Position numbers and translations under genes: made by a program. The notes under the pieces are model-generated. The model saw nothing but the letters and a program-made list of their open reading frames with translations, did no database searches and had not been told where the DNA came from. This document shows, one piece after another, positions 27,848 to 37,507 of a stretch of 64,000 nucleotides of DNA (its first letter is position 1; every line of letters starts with the position of its first letter). Where the stretch lies: the NCBI RefSeq assembly GCF_014652435.1, contig NZ_BMYU01000003.1, positions 1 to 64,000 on the forward strand, written 5' to 3'. Source of the stretch: Cognatundibacterium squillarum (lineage in GTDB: Bacteria; Pseudomonadota; Gammaproteobacteria; Burkholderiales; Burkholderiaceae_D).

Positions 27848-28170
27848 GATTTCCCCAAAACCCTGTTTAGTTTTTTATGAAACGTTCACCAGAACGCGAA
27901 AAACCATGAATCCAAACTGCGTGCTGGCAACTTGAACAACGTCACCAGTATAGGAGGCAAATAAAATTCTGAGCAAGCAAAAACCTGCCTGTTTAACATT
28001 GCGCTGACGCAAATGTGACACTGATGCAGATCAGAAACAGGGAAATCTCAGGGATATGCTGCACTGCAATTCGCAGTGCAGCAGGCAATAGCAGAAAATA
28101 AAGAAGCGGATATTTTGCAGCGCATCATGCCTGTGGAAAAAATCCTCACGCAGACTCCCGAGAGACCGGA
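27848..28170. other. 323-base gap between coxB and bioC
   Basis: No gene is seen. On the minus strand a possible -10 TATACT lies at 27952-27947, which would give coxB a leader of about 100 bases; its -35 is poor. A perfect 9-base inverted repeat, CTGCACTGC (28059-28067) and GCAGTGCAG (28073-28081) with loop AATTC, sits downstream of bioC. It lacks a T run, so it may be a transcript-end hairpin or a binding site. Confidence 0.4.
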
Positions 28171-29085
28171 TCAGCGCGGCTTGCGGGGTAAGTCGAAACG
28201 AATGATGGCTTCACCGGCATCCGTTTTACTCGGCACCGGCTTGAATGCGTGGCCGTACACCACCTCAATTGTCAGATGCAAACGTCCGTCCGGTCGGCGC
28301 TGTTTTTCCAGTGCATCGAGTAAGCGCTGATAACGGACGCGACCGGTCAGTCCGCGTAAACGGTTGTCCAGCGGATTACCGCCGAGCGCACGCACGTCCT
28401 CCAGTAAAGCCTGCGGATGCTCATAGGTCAAGGTCAGTTTTTCCATATCCATGACCGGTGTGGAAAAACCGTTTTCGATCAGCATATCGCCAAAATCATG
28501 CATATCCACAAACTGCAGCGTGTGCGGAAACGGGTCGGCTTCCGCAAATGCAGCCCTGACTTCGGTCAGCGTATCGGGGCCAAAACAGGAAAACATTAAT
28601 AAGCCCTCAGTCCGCAACACACGACGCCATTCCGCGAACAGTGCATGCGGCTGCGGATGCCAGTGCAATGCCAGATTCGACCAGATCAGATCGACACTGC
28701 GGGCCGCCAGCGGTAAATTCGCAAAATCACCGCTGATCAGCGCCGGTGCTGGCTCTGGTCGCAATGCGGCCGGTGTCAGACGCGACAGAAAACGTCCCAG
28801 CACCTGACGTGCGCTGCCACGCGCCTGCTCCCCGGAACGCAGCATGGCCAGACTCGCATCCAGGCCGATGACCAGTGCATCAGGATAGCTGCGTTGCAGC
28901 TCAGGTAAATCTGCACCTGCGCCGCAGCCTGCATCCAGCACACAGGCCGGCTGAATTTTGACCAGCTCCAGTTTCTCACGCATACGGCCGGCTATTTCAC
29001 GGCGCAGAAAATCGGTACCGGCACTGCGTTGCGGATCAGAAAAAAGCCGGCGAACCTGTTGCAAATCAATCGGAGAACTCAACAT
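28171..29085 (-). CDS. bioC: Malonyl-[acyl-carrier protein] O-methyltransferase BioC
   Basis: 304 residues. The class I SAM motif is VLDAGCGAGADLPEL (residues near 49-63), followed by IGLDASLAML; later ALISGDFANLPLAARSVDLIWSNLALHW (given in pieces) and LRTEGLLMFSCFGPDTLTEVR are typical of BioC. The enzyme methylates the free carboxyl of malonyl-ACP to start pimelate formation for biotin. No other bio gene is in the window, a split seen in some betaproteobacteria. It is divergent from comF. Confidence 0.85.
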   Translation of the reverse strand: MLSSPIDLQQVRRLFSDPQRSAGTDFLRREIAGRMREKLELVKIQPACVLDAGCGAGADLPELQRSYPDALVIGLDASLAMLRSGEQARGSARQVLGRFLSRLTPAALRPEPAPALISGDFANLPLAARSVDLIWSNLALHWHPQPHALFAEWRRVLRTEGLLMFSCFGPDTLTEVRAAFAEADPFPHTLQFVDMHDFGDMLIENGFSTPVMDMEKLTLTYEHPQALLEDVRALGGNPLDNRLRGLTGRVRYQRLLDALEKQRRPDGRLHLTIEVVYGHAFKPVPSKTDAGEAIIRFDLPRKPR

Positions 29086-29201
29086 AACAAATCAATCATG
29101 AAAAAACTGCGCTAACCTCCCATGGATCAGCCAGATGGCGGGCAGTTTACACGCTGTCTGCCAAGCGTGCTGAACTTACCTTTACCCATTGCTGAGAAAA
29201 C

Positions 29202-30005
29202 ATGGCCGACTTGCTCCATCCGGCAACAACCGAACCGCACTCTCTGCGCTACCGCTTACTGCAGAGCGGACGCGCCCTGCTCTCCGGTATCAGACGGGAA
29301 CTGGCATTGCAGATACCGGGAGCCTGTCTGCTCTGTCAACAGGATAGTACGGGACTTGTATGTGACAAGTGCCGGGAAACGACGGTACTGCGCCGGGTGC
29401 AGCGCTGCCCGCGCTGTGCGGTTGCAATGTCTGCACCCGCTGCCGTCTGCGGACAATGTCTGCGGCATCCGCCGGCATTTGATCGGAGCTTTACCGGATT
29501 CTGTTACCGCGCGCCGGCCGATCAGTTAATCCTTGCGCTGAAATTCGGACACCGTACTGCACTCGCAGGCTGGCTGGGACAACAATTATTCGATGCAATA
29601 CCTGCGCACTACTGGCAGGATGACGCGCCGGACTGTCTGATTCCTGTCCCCTTAAGCAAACAACGATTGCAGCAACGCGGATTTAATCAGGCGCTGGAAA
29701 TTGCCAGACCGCTCAGTCGCCTGTCCGGCGTTGAACTATGGCCGGATGCCATACTGCGCTTACGTGATACCGCGCCACAAGCCAGTTTGCCGCTCAGAGA
29801 ACGGCGTCAGAATCTGCAACATGCATTCGGCTGGCGTGCGGAACAAGGCGTACTGCCTGCGGGCAGACATATTGCGCTGGTCGATGACGTTATGACTTCT
29901 GGCATGACTTTGCATGAAATCGCTACAATGCTGAAGTTAAACGGTGCAAGGCGCGTCAGTGTGTTGCTGGCAGCGCGCACACCGTCCCCCGGCGATGCGT
30001 TGTAA
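29202..30005 (+). CDS. ComF family phosphoribosyltransferase-like protein
   Basis: 267 residues. An N-terminal zinc-ribbon-like region has CLLC (near 43), CDKC, CPRC and CGQC pairs, then the ComF stretch LILALKFGHRT and the PRPP loop HIALVDDVMTSGMTLHEIA near 225-243. ComF proteins are linked to DNA uptake in naturally competent bacteria; the biochemical reaction is not known. It is directly followed by trmL, 35 bases away. It sits divergent to bioC, as in many proteobacteria. Confidence 0.9.
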   Translation: MADLLHPATTEPHSLRYRLLQSGRALLSGIRRELALQIPGACLLCQQDSTGLVCDKCRETTVLRRVQRCPRCAVAMSAPAAVCGQCLRHPPAFDRSFTGFCYRAPADQLILALKFGHRTALAGWLGQQLFDAIPAHYWQDDAPDCLIPVPLSKQRLQQRGFNQALEIARPLSRLSGVELWPDAILRLRDTAPQASLPLRERRQNLQHAFGWRAEQGVLPAGRHIALVDDVMTSGMTLHEIATMLKLNGARRVSVLLAARTPSPGDAL

Positions 30006-30040
30006 GCGGCGCTTCTGCCTGCAGAATCTGAAGGAGAATT

Positions 30041-30511
30041 ATGTTTCACGTCGTTCTGGTCGAACCGGAAATCCCGCCAAATACCGGCAACATCATCCGT
30101 TTGTGCGCGAATACCGGCGCGCAACTGCATCTGATTGAACCACTCGGTTTCCCGCTGGATGATGCCAAAATGCGACGGGCCGGTCTGGACTACCATGACT
30201 ATGCCACCATGAAAGTTCACAGTAACTGGCAGGCTTTTCTGGAAGCTGAAAAACCGGCTGCGGACCGTATGTTTGCAATGACGACGCACGGTTCATCGCC
30301 GTTTGCACAACAGGCATTTGCTGCGGGCGACTACTTTATTTTCGGTTCTGAAACCCGTGGACTGGCACCGGATCTGCGAAATTCTTTCCCTGAAAAACAA
30401 CGTATCCGTCTTCCTATGCGTGAAGGCAACCGCAGTCTGAATTTATCGAATACAGTCGCAGTAGTCGTGTACGAGGCATGGCGGCAACATGGTTACGCCG
30501 GTGGCGCCTGA
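30041..30511 (+). CDS. trmL: tRNA (cytidine(34)-2'-O)-methyltransferase TrmL
   Basis: 156 residues, a compact SPOUT-fold enzyme. [20 protein letters not shown] opens the family; [15 protein letters not shown] forms part of the knotted SAM site and [20 protein letters not shown] the closing motif. It methylates the wobble base of tRNA-Leu. AAGGAG is present six bases before the ATG. It lies between comF and a cyclic-di-GMP gene on the same strand. Confidence 0.95.
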   Translation: MFHVVLVEPEIPPNTGNIIRLCANTGAQLHLIEPLGFPLDDAKMRRAGLDYHDYATMKVHSNWQAFLEAEKPAADRMFAMTTHGSSPFAQQAFAAGDYFIFGSETRGLAPDLRNSFPEKQRIRLPMREGNRSLNLSNTVAVVVYEAWRQHGYAGGA

Positions 30512-30545
30512 CCTTATCCGTTAACAATTTGCGCGGAGTCTGCAT

Positions 30546-33260
30546 TTGAATATCAGTGGCGTCTGGATCTGGCATGCGGCACAACAGCAGTTCACGCTGT
30601 CGCCGGCTTGCGCACAGTGGCTGCAAATAGCGCCGGACCAGCCCTGCACGCCGGAACAATTGCAAGCCAGACTGGGAACTGAACTGGTTCGCCAGTGGAT
30701 GACACTGATCAGCCAGTCCGGTGCCGACGGGTTCGATACCACGCTGATACCGTCCGGCATTAGTTTACAGGGACAACTCCGTCTGATCGGAGGCTGCCTG
30801 CAGCACGGACAATTGTGCGGCAGTCTGGAATGGCTGGAAACGCCTACGGCTGAACGCTGCTTCTCCGACCATCTGCCACTGGGCATGATAGAACTGGACA
30901 GCCAGACCATTTATCACCTGAACCAGACACTGCGCGGCTGGCTGCAGTTACGTAATGTTCCACCCTTGCCGCAACGCTGGGAAGCGGTGTTTCCGCCAGC
31001 ACTGCTGCGCGAACTGGGGCCGCTGATGCAAGCGGTTGCTGCCGGTAGCCGTGAGCAAAGACTGACCTGGAAAGAGCGCACCCTGCAACTGGAAGCGGCA
31101 TCTGATCTGACCGCCGATGGACACAAACTGATGATCGTGCACGACATCAGCCGTTATCAGGCGGCAGTGCAAGCCATGCAGCACACCGAAGAACGCTGGC
31201 GGCGCGCGCTGGAAGTGTCCGGCGACGGTGTATGGGACTGGTATCCGCAAGCCGGTGTCGAATATTTATCAGACCGTCTGCTGGCAATTTACGGCTACGA
31301 CCGCGCAGATCTGGAGAGCGATCCGGAAGAACTGGACCGCCGCACCCATCCTGATGATCTGGCTGAAATGCGCGCAGCCCGCGAAGCCCATTTCTCCGGC
31401 CAGACGCCGATGTACATCAACGAACACCGGGTACAGAGTAAAGACGGCAGCTGGAAATGGGTGCTGACGCGCGGCATGGTGCTGGAGCGCGATGCGGAAG
31501 GCAAGCCATTGCGCGTGGTCGGTACGCATACCGATATTTCTGAACGCAAACGGTCCGAAGCTGCATTACGTGAAGGCGAAGAACGTTTGCGCATGGCTTT
31601 ATCTGCCACACATCAGGGAACGTATGATGTGGATCTGCGCTACGGCACAGCCGTGGTCAGCGCAGAATATGCGCGCATGCTGGGCTACGACCATGCGCAT
31701 TTCGTGGAAAACCGGGAAAACTGGATAGCACGTCTGCATCCGGGCGACTTCCGTAATTCCGAACGTGCATTCCGCCATTATGTGAGCGGCAAAGCCCCGG
31801 AATACCGCGCCGAATTCCGCCAGCGCCATGCAGAGGGGCACTGGGTCTGGATTTTATCCGTGGGCGCTGTGGTCGAATGGAACGCTGACGGTAATCCGCT
31901 GCGGATGCTGGGTACGGTCACTGACATCACCGAACGCAAACAGGCAGAAGCCCTGATCTGGCAGCAGGCGCATTTCGATACGCTGACGTCGCTGCCGAAC
32001 CGGCGCATGCTGTATGACCAGCTGGAAAAAATGCTGGTGCACCGTAAGCAGCGCCGCAACCGGTTTGCTGTGCTGTTCATTGATCTGGATTACTTCAAAG
32101 AAGTGAACGATACGCTCGGCCATGCTGCCGGTGACCGTTTGCTGCAGGAAGCCGCCGCTCGGCTGGCAGCCTGCGTCAGCCGCAAGGATATGGTGGCAAG
32201 GCTGGGCGGTGATGAATTCATGGTGATACTGCGCAGCCTGGCCGACCCGCAGCGTACCGAGCAGATTGCCGCTGCCATGATTACCAGCATCAGTGCACCA
32301 TTTCAGATCGGCGGTGAAACGATATTCTTATCTGCCAGTATCGGCATCACCCGCTTTCCGGAAGACGCACAAACCGTCAATGATCTGATCAAACAGGCAG
32401 ATCAGGCAATGTATGCGGCCAAAGCGGGCGGACGCAACCGTTACAGCTTTTACACACCGAGTCTGCAGACCGCTGCGCTGGCCCGCATGCGTCTGAGCAA
32501 TGATTTGCGCTACGCACTGCAGGAGCAGCAACTGCATGTGGTGTATCAGCCGATTGTGGCATTACAAACCGGCAAAGCCGTGAAGGCCGAAGCGCTGATA
32601 CGCTGGCAGCATCCGCAGAAAGGCTGGATCAGTCCGCTGGAATTTATTCCGCTGGCAGAAAGCAGCGGTCAGATTACCGCAATCGGTGATTTTGTATTCG
32701 ATCAGGCCTTGCATCAGGTTGCGCAATGGCGGCAATCGCTGGACCCGGAATTTCAGATCAGCATTAACCAGTCGCCGGTGGAATTTCAGTCAGATCCGGC
32801 CCGTTATCAGCGCTGGCTGGAAGCGATGGAAGCGCAGCAATTACCGGGACAGGCCATCACGATTGAAATCACCGAAGGTTTGCTGCTGGATGCCAGTGAA
32901 AAAGTAGTGCAGCGCTTGCTGGAGTTCAGCGCAGCCGGTGTGCAGGTGGCGATTGATGATTTCGGCACCGGCTATTCATCACTGTCTTATCTGAAGAAAT
33001 TCGATATTGATTTCCTCAAAATCGATCAGTCTTTCGTGCGCAATCTGCAACGCAATAACAGCGATCATGCGCTGTGTGAAGCGATTATTATGATGGCGCA
33101 CAAACTGGGCTTAAAAGTGATTGCAGAAGGTGTGGAAACCACAGCGCAGGCGGATTTACTGCGCGAAGCCGGTTGCGATTTTGCGCAGGGCTACCTGTAC
33201 GGCAAGCCCTCCGCAGCGGCAGATTTTCTCAGTCTGCCTTGCTGTGCATGCGCACCTTAG
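30546..33260 (+). CDS. PAS-GGDEF-EAL cyclic-di-GMP signalling protein
   Basis: 904 residues. The start is probably the TTG at 30546, since CGGAG lies nine bases upstream and no ATG follows for a long stretch. A poorly defined N-terminal region (1-200) leads to two PAS/PAC units (about 205-335 and 340-465, each ending in GT-x-TDI-x-ERK), GGDEF (motif GGDEF at 554-558) and EAL (motif at 682-684). All usual EAL residues seem present (NQSPVEF, EITEGLLL, DDFGTGYSSL, KIDQSFV, AEGVET). The I-site position reads SRKD rather than RxxD. It may therefore be a phosphodiesterase or bifunctional. No membrane helix is seen. Confidence 0.9.
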   Translation: MNISGVWIWHAAQQQFTLSPACAQWLQIAPDQPCTPEQLQARLGTELVRQWMTLISQSGADGFDTTLIPSGISLQGQLRLIGGCLQHGQLCGSLEWLETPTAERCFSDHLPLGMIELDSQTIYHLNQTLRGWLQLRNVPPLPQRWEAVFPPALLRELGPLMQAVAAGSREQRLTWKERTLQLEAASDLTADGHKLMIVHDISRYQAAVQAMQHTEERWRRALEVSGDGVWDWYPQAGVEYLSDRLLAIYGYDRADLESDPEELDRRTHPDDLAEMRAAREAHFSGQTPMYINEHRVQSKDGSWKWVLTRGMVLERDAEGKPLRVVGTHTDISERKRSEAALREGEERLRMALSATHQGTYDVDLRYGTAVVSAEYARMLGYDHAHFVENRENWIARLHPGDFRNSERAFRHYVSGKAPEYRAEFRQRHAEGHWVWILSVGAVVEWNADGNPLRMLGTVTDITERKQAEALIWQQAHFDTLTSLPNRRMLYDQLEKMLVHRKQRRNRFAVLFIDLDYFKEVNDTLGHAAGDRLLQEAAARLAACVSRKDMVARLGGDEFMVILRSLADPQRTEQIAAAMITSISAPFQIGGETIFLSASIGITRFPEDAQTVNDLIKQADQAMYAAKAGGRNRYSFYTPSLQTAALARMRLSNDLRYALQEQQLHVVYQPIVALQTGKAVKAEALIRWQHPQKGWISPLEFIPLAESSGQITAIGDFVFDQALHQVAQWRQSLDPEFQISINQSPVEFQSDPARYQRWLEAMEAQQLPGQAITIEITEGLLLDASEKVVQRLLEFSAAGVQVAIDDFGTGYSSLSYLKKFDIDFLKIDQSFVRNLQRNNSDHALCEAIIMMAHKLGLKVIAEGVETTAQADLLREAGCDFAQGYLYGKPSAAADFLSLPCCACAP

Positions 33261-33717
33261 CCAGAATGCGGGTGGTGGAACGGTCGTGTTCAAACGCGAT
33301 CGCGGCGACTTTTCCGCCGTAGGCCAGCACCGCCTGCCCTTCCGGAATTGCATCCATCTGATAATCGCCGCCCTTCACATACACATCCGGCTTTGCCTGC
33401 AGTACTGCTTCCAGCGCAGTATCTTCGTCAAACGGCACCACCAGACTGACCGATTCCAGCGCTGCCAGCACCGCTAAGCGGTCTTCGCAGGTGTTGACCG
33501 GCCGGTCATCGCCTTTGCCCAGACGACGCACCGATGCATCGGTATTCACCGCCACCACCAGCGACGCGCCCAGACGGCGCGCTTCATCCAGATAGGTGAC
33601 ATGGCCACGGTGCAGCAAATCAAACACACCATTGGTCATCACCACCGGACGCGGCAGCGCGGCAACACGTTCTGCCAGACTGGCGCGATCACTGATTTTT
33701 TGTTCAAAACTGGCCAT
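33229..33717 (-). CDS. rfaE2: D-glycero-beta-D-manno-heptose 1-phosphate adenylyltransferase
   Basis: 162 residues from the ATG at 33717; an upstream TTG is unlikely. VVMTNGVFDLLHRGHVTYLDEARRLG (in pieces) is the nucleotidyltransferase motif, and PDVYVKGGDYQMDAIPE is typical of this enzyme. It makes ADP-heptose, the donor for the lipopolysaccharide core. In many Gram-negatives it is fused to the kinase as HldE; here it is a separate protein, as usual in betaproteobacteria. Its end overlaps the end of the convergent PAS-GGDEF-EAL gene by 32 bases. Confidence 0.93.
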   Translation of the reverse strand: MASFEQKISDRASLAERVAALPRPVVMTNGVFDLLHRGHVTYLDEARRLGASLVVAVNTDASVRRLGKGDDRPVNTCEDRLAVLAALESVSLVVPFDEDTALEAVLQAKPDVYVKGGDYQMDAIPEGQAVLAYGGKVAAIAFEHDRSTTRILAKVRMHSKAD

Positions 33718-33839
33718 ACCGCCCTCATCCAATGCAGGTCAAAAGAGGCGCGTATTGTACACCCTGCCCTGTTACTGGCTGCTGCCGAAGGGCTGAGTGC
33801 AGCTGGCCGGGTGTTCACGCGCCGCGACAGGCCGGAAAT

Positions 33840-33962
33840 CTCCCAAAACTGCCTCAAATGCGGACTACGGCACAAAAAAAAACCTTTTTTACGGACGTCC
33901 GCATCAACACTGGCTCTCCGGCCTGCCTGTTTTTTGCCAAATGACGAATATTGCACAATGGA
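33840..33962 (-). repeat. Dispersed intergenic repeat, copy D (divergent centre)
   Basis: Read on the minus strand it begins CATTGTGCA and ends GTAGTCCGCATTTGAGGC, matching the ends of copies A-C. The centre is different: instead of the conserved core it holds an A/T run and a second CGGACGTCCG, and the half-repeats are 83 bases apart, not 65. It lies in the 375-base gap between rfaE2 and the VOC gene, where nothing else is apparent. Confidence 0.6.
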
Positions 33963-34092
33963 ATGTTCAGTGCAGCATGAAATTTCCTGTTCTTTGATGC
34001 CGTGCTGAGGCAGACTGCAGAACGTTCAGCTGATCTGCCGGACTGCAAAATCCTGCAGGCCAGCTCTTTTTCACCGGTTTAAGGAGACCGTC

Positions 34093-34497
34093 ATGCATCT
34101 GAATGCGTATCTGAGTTTTTCCGGCAATTGCGAAGCGGCATTCGCGTTTTATCTGAAGCACCTGGGTGGTGAAATCATGGAGCAGCACCGCTATGCGGGC
34201 TCGCCGATGGAAGCGCAGTGTCCGCCGGGCTGGGGCGACAAAATCATGCATATGCGCGCCCGTGTCGGCGACATGGTGCTGATGGGCTCAGATGCCGGTG
34301 GTGAATGTGCACCGGAAAAGCTGGCGGGTTTTTCGCTGAGTATCAATACTGGTGATCCGGCGGAAGCCGAACGCATTTTCGCGGCGATGTCCGAAAACGC
34401 CGTGATTGGTATGCCGCTGGCAGAAACTTTCTGGGCCAGACGCTTTGGCATGCTGACCGATCAGTTCGGCGTGCCGTGGATGGTGAACTGCGAATAA
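34093..34497 (+). CDS. VOC superfamily (PhnB/glyoxalase-like) protein
   Basis: 134 residues with the vicinal-oxygen-chelate layout: LNAYLSFSGNCEAAFAFYLK at the N-terminus, then the second half around AGFSLSINTGDPAEAERIF and ARRFGMLTDQFGVPWMVNC. It resembles PhnB-type proteins of unknown substrate. AAGGAG lies before the ATG. It is alone on the plus strand with the cysB terminator behind it. Confidence 0.82.
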   Translation: MHLNAYLSFSGNCEAAFAFYLKHLGGEIMEQHRYAGSPMEAQCPPGWGDKIMHMRARVGDMVLMGSDAGGECAPEKLAGFSLSINTGDPAEAERIFAAMSENAVIGMPLAETFWARRFGMLTDQFGVPWMVNCE

Positions 34498-34515
34498 AAA
34501 ATCCATAAGTATGAA

Positions 34516-34562
34516 TAAAAACGGTGCAGTACCGGGCAAAAAATCTCCCCGTACTGCACCGC
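34516..34562 (-). terminator. Rho-independent terminator of the sulfate operon
   Basis: CGGTGCAGTAC (34522-34532) and GTACTGCACCG (34551-34561) form a perfect 11-base stem. Read on the minus strand, five T follow at once. It closes the sbp-cysTWA-cysB transcript. Confidence 0.85.
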
Positions 34563-34585
34563 TAAGCGCCCCTAACAGAAGGGTT

Positions 34586-35524
34586 TTACTCGCTGTGTTC
34601 TTCCGGTGCCATGACCGCTTCACGGATTGCATCGACACTCAGGCTAGGCGCAAATGCACGGATGAAATCCAGAATGTAAGTACGCAGATAAGTGCCGCGC
34701 CGCACTGCCAGCCGCGTCACATTCGGCGTGAACAAATGCTTACCGTACAGCGTGCGCAAACCAAAGCTGCGACCGGATTCCGCTGCCATCGAAGCGATAA
34801 TACCAACGCCCAGACCCAGCGAAACATACTGCTGAATCACGTCCGAATCCATCGCAGTCAGTACGATATCCGGACGCAGACCGGCATGAGAAAACGCGGC
34901 ATCGATATGGCTACGACCGGTAAAACCCTGATCATAAGTAATCAGCGGATAGCGCGCCAGTTCTTCCAGTGTCAGCACATGCTGATTCAGCAGCGGATGA
35001 TCTTCCGGCACCACAATCATATGGTTCCATTCATAGCAGGCAAACGACACCAGATCTTTAAACTGCGATAAACCTTCGGTCGCGATACCGATGTCTGCCT
35101 TGCCCGACAACACCCATTCCGCAATATGTTCCGGCGAACTCTGCTGCAGGGCGATGCGCACATCCGGATAGCTGCCACGGAATTGCTGCACCACTTGCGG
35201 CAACACATAACGCGCCTGCGTATGGGTAGTGGCAATCGACAAAGTGCCGCGTGTCTGATCCGAGAATTCATCACCTGCGCGCTGCAGATTTTCTGCTTCC
35301 ACCAGCAAACGCTCGATAATCGGCAGGATGGATTTTCCGGGCTCAGTCAAACCGGTCAGACGCTTACCGTTGCGCTCAAAAATATCCACGCCAAGCTCCT
35401 CTTCAAGCTCACGAATCTGGCGGCTGACACCCGGTTGCGAAGTGAACAGCACATTCGCCACTTCGGTCAGATTAAAACCACGGCGCGAGGTTTCGCGCAC
35501 CGAGCGTAACTGTTGAAAATTCAT
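34586..35524 (-). CDS. cysB: CysB-type LysR regulator of sulfur assimilation
   Basis: 312 residues. The N-terminal winged helix MNFQQLRSVRETSRRGFNLT, then EVANVLFTSQPGVSRQIREL (recognition helix), is that of CysB/Cbl, and the effector domain has TTHTQARYVLPQVVQQF and EGLSQFKDLVS. CysB activates sulfate uptake and assimilation genes with N-acetylserine. It is encoded last in the operon it likely controls, 14 bases after cysA. Confidence 0.92.
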   Translation of the reverse strand: MNFQQLRSVRETSRRGFNLTEVANVLFTSQPGVSRQIRELEEELGVDIFERNGKRLTGLTEPGKSILPIIERLLVEAENLQRAGDEFSDQTRGTLSIATTHTQARYVLPQVVQQFRGSYPDVRIALQQSSPEHIAEWVLSGKADIGIATEGLSQFKDLVSFACYEWNHMIVVPEDHPLLNQHVLTLEELARYPLITYDQGFTGRSHIDAAFSHAGLRPDIVLTAMDSDVIQQYVSLGLGVGIIASMAAESGRSFGLRTLYGKHLFTPNVTRLAVRRGTYLRTYILDFIRAFAPSLSVDAIREAVMAPEEHSE

Positions 35525-35538
35525 AGGATGCTTCCCTT

Positions 35539-36609
35539 TCAGGCGGCCTGCTGATCGGCAAACACACGGTAGTGCTGCGGACGAACAATCAGGGTTTCTC
35601 CGGTTTTTAAATTCAGATGCTGCAAACGTTCGCTGCTGATGGTGGCTTCGATCAGCTGGTTGTTGTCATCTCTTTCCAGTTCCAGCTGTGCCAGCGGGCC
35701 GGTGCCGTGAATACGGCGCAACTGCACCAGCAAACCTTCTATGCCCGGTGAATAGCGTTCCACGCTCAGTTCATACGGACGCACATACGCCGTGCCGCTC
35801 GCATCGCGCAGATCACTGAATTCCGGTGCGGCAATACGCAAGCTCCCCAGATCGAGCTGACCTTCATGCAAGCGACCGGAAAAGCGGTTAATCTGACCGA
35901 GGAAGTTCAGCACAAATGGCGTTGCCGGTTGCTGATACACCTGCTGCGGCGTACCGGTCTGCTCCACTTTGCCGTGATTCATCAGCACCACACGGTCTGC
36001 CACTTCCAGCGCTTCTTCCTGATCATGCGTCACGAAAATACTGGTCACATGCAATTCATCATGCAGACGACGCAGCCAGCGGCGCAATTCTTTACGCACT
36101 TTCGCATCCAGCGCACCGAATGGTTCATCCAGCAGCAATACTTTTGGCTCCACTGCCAGCGCACGGGCTAAGGCAATACGCTGACGCTGACCACCGGACA
36201 ACTGCGGCGGATAGCGGTCTGCCAGCCAGTCCAGTTGCACCAGCTCCAGCAACTTCATCACGCGCGCGCGGATCTCGTTTTCAGAAGGGCGGCGTTTTTT
36301 ATCCATCACGCGCAGACCGAAAGCCACGTTTTCAAAAATCGTCATGTGCTTGAACAGCGCATAATGCTGGAACACAAAACCAACCTGACGTTCGCGCACA
36401 TGGCGGCCGGTCGCATCTTCACCGTGCATCAGCACTTGTCCTGCATCCGCGGTTTCCAGACCGGCGATGATACGCAGCAGCGTGGTTTTGCCGCAGCCCG
36501 ACGGGCCGAGCAAAGCAGTCAGTTCACCCTGAGCAAATTCCAGATCCACATTATGCAACGCAGTGAATCCGCCAAATCGTTTTTGCAATCCGCTTACAGC
36601 AATACTCAT
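35539..36609 (-). CDS. cysA: Sulfate/thiosulfate ABC transporter ATP-binding protein CysA
   Basis: 356 residues from the ATG at 36609, with GAGGAG upstream; the longer frame overlaps cysW. Walker [10 protein letters not shown] (near 36-44), signature [15 protein letters not shown], Walker [14 protein letters not shown]-loop THDQEEA. A C-terminal TOBE-like domain (about 240-350) follows. It powers the CysTW permease. Upstream gap to cysW is 10 bases. Confidence 0.96.
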   Translation of the reverse strand: MSIAVSGLQKRFGGFTALHNVDLEFAQGELTALLGPSGCGKTTLLRIIAGLETADAGQVLMHGEDATGRHVRERQVGFVFQHYALFKHMTIFENVAFGLRVMDKKRRPSENEIRARVMKLLELVQLDWLADRYPPQLSGGQRQRIALARALAVEPKVLLLDEPFGALDAKVRKELRRWLRRLHDELHVTSIFVTHDQEEALEVADRVVLMNHGKVEQTGTPQQVYQQPATPFVLNFLGQINRFSGRLHEGQLDLGSLRIAAPEFSDLRDASGTAYVRPYELSVERYSPGIEGLLVQLRRIHGTGPLAQLELERDDNNQLIEATISSERLQHLNLKTGETLIVRPQHYRVFADQQAA

Positions 36610-36619
36610 TTTCTTCTCC

Positions 36620-37507
36620 TCAGGATGCACGGTGCGTATGCGCAGGGTGCTGGCTGCGCCAGTCGGCAATCGCTTTCAGCGCCAGCGTCAGCAAGGCCAG
36701 CAGAGTCAGCAGCGATGCAACAGCAAAGGCGGCAGCAAAGTTATATTCGTTGTACAAAATTTCCACTTGCAAGGGCATGGTATTGGTCTCACCGCGAATA
36801 TGACCCGATACCACCGATACCGCACCGAACTCGCCCATTGCCCGCGCATTGCTCAGAATCACGCCGTACAGCAAGCCCCATTTCACGTTCGGCAGCGTGA
36901 CGCGGAAGAAGGTTTGCCAGCCGGATGCGCCAAGCACCAGCGCTGCTTCCTCTTCCTCAGTACCCTGTGCCTGCATCAGCGGAATCAGTTCGCGTGCCAC
37001 AAACGGGAAAGTCACGAACAGTGTTGCCAGTACGATGCCCGGCACCGCAAACAGAATGCGGATATCGTGTTCACGCAACCACTCGCCAAACCAGCCCTGC
37101 GCACCGAACAGCAATACATAAATCAGACCGGAAATCACCGGCGATATCGAGAACGGCAAGTCGATCAGCGTCAGTAAAATGCTTTTGCCCCGGAACTGAA
37201 ATTTCGCAATCGCCCATGCTGCAGCCACACCGAACACCAGATTCAGCGGCACGGAAATCGCGGCGGCGATCAGCGTTAAGCGTATCGCCGACAAGGCATC
37301 CGGCTCCACCACGGATTCCAGATACACTTTCCAGCCCTTGGCCAGCGCTTCAGCAAACACGGCGGCCAGCGGAATAAATAAAAATAAAGTCAGAAATAAG
37401 GCTGCCACACTCAGCAATACAATCCGCACCCAGCGTGGTTCGGTTGTGGCAGCACTGCGCACCACCGTGACGGCCGGTGCAGCAGATAAAACAGCAGTCT
37501 GTGTCAT
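36620..37507 (-). CDS. cysW: Sulfate ABC transporter permease CysW
   Basis: 295 residues from the ATG at 37507 with GGAGGG upstream. Six hydrophobic segments. The cytoplasmic EAA loop reads [35 protein letters not shown]-like sequence near the end is a CysW mark. It forms the inner-membrane channel with CysT. It overlaps the cysT stop by four bases. Confidence 0.95.
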   Translation of the reverse strand: MTQTAVLSAAPAVTVVRSAATTEPRWVRIVLLSVAALFLTLFLFIPLAAVFAEALAKGWKVYLESVVEPDALSAIRLTLIAAAISVPLNLVFGVAAAWAIAKFQFRGKSILLTLIDLPFSISPVISGLIYVLLFGAQGWFGEWLREHDIRILFAVPGIVLATLFVTFPFVARELIPLMQAQGTEEEEAALVLGASGWQTFFRVTLPNVKWGLLYGVILSNARAMGEFGAVSVVSGHIRGETNTMPLQVEILYNEYNFAAAFAVASLLTLLALLTLALKAIADWRSQHPAHTHRAS

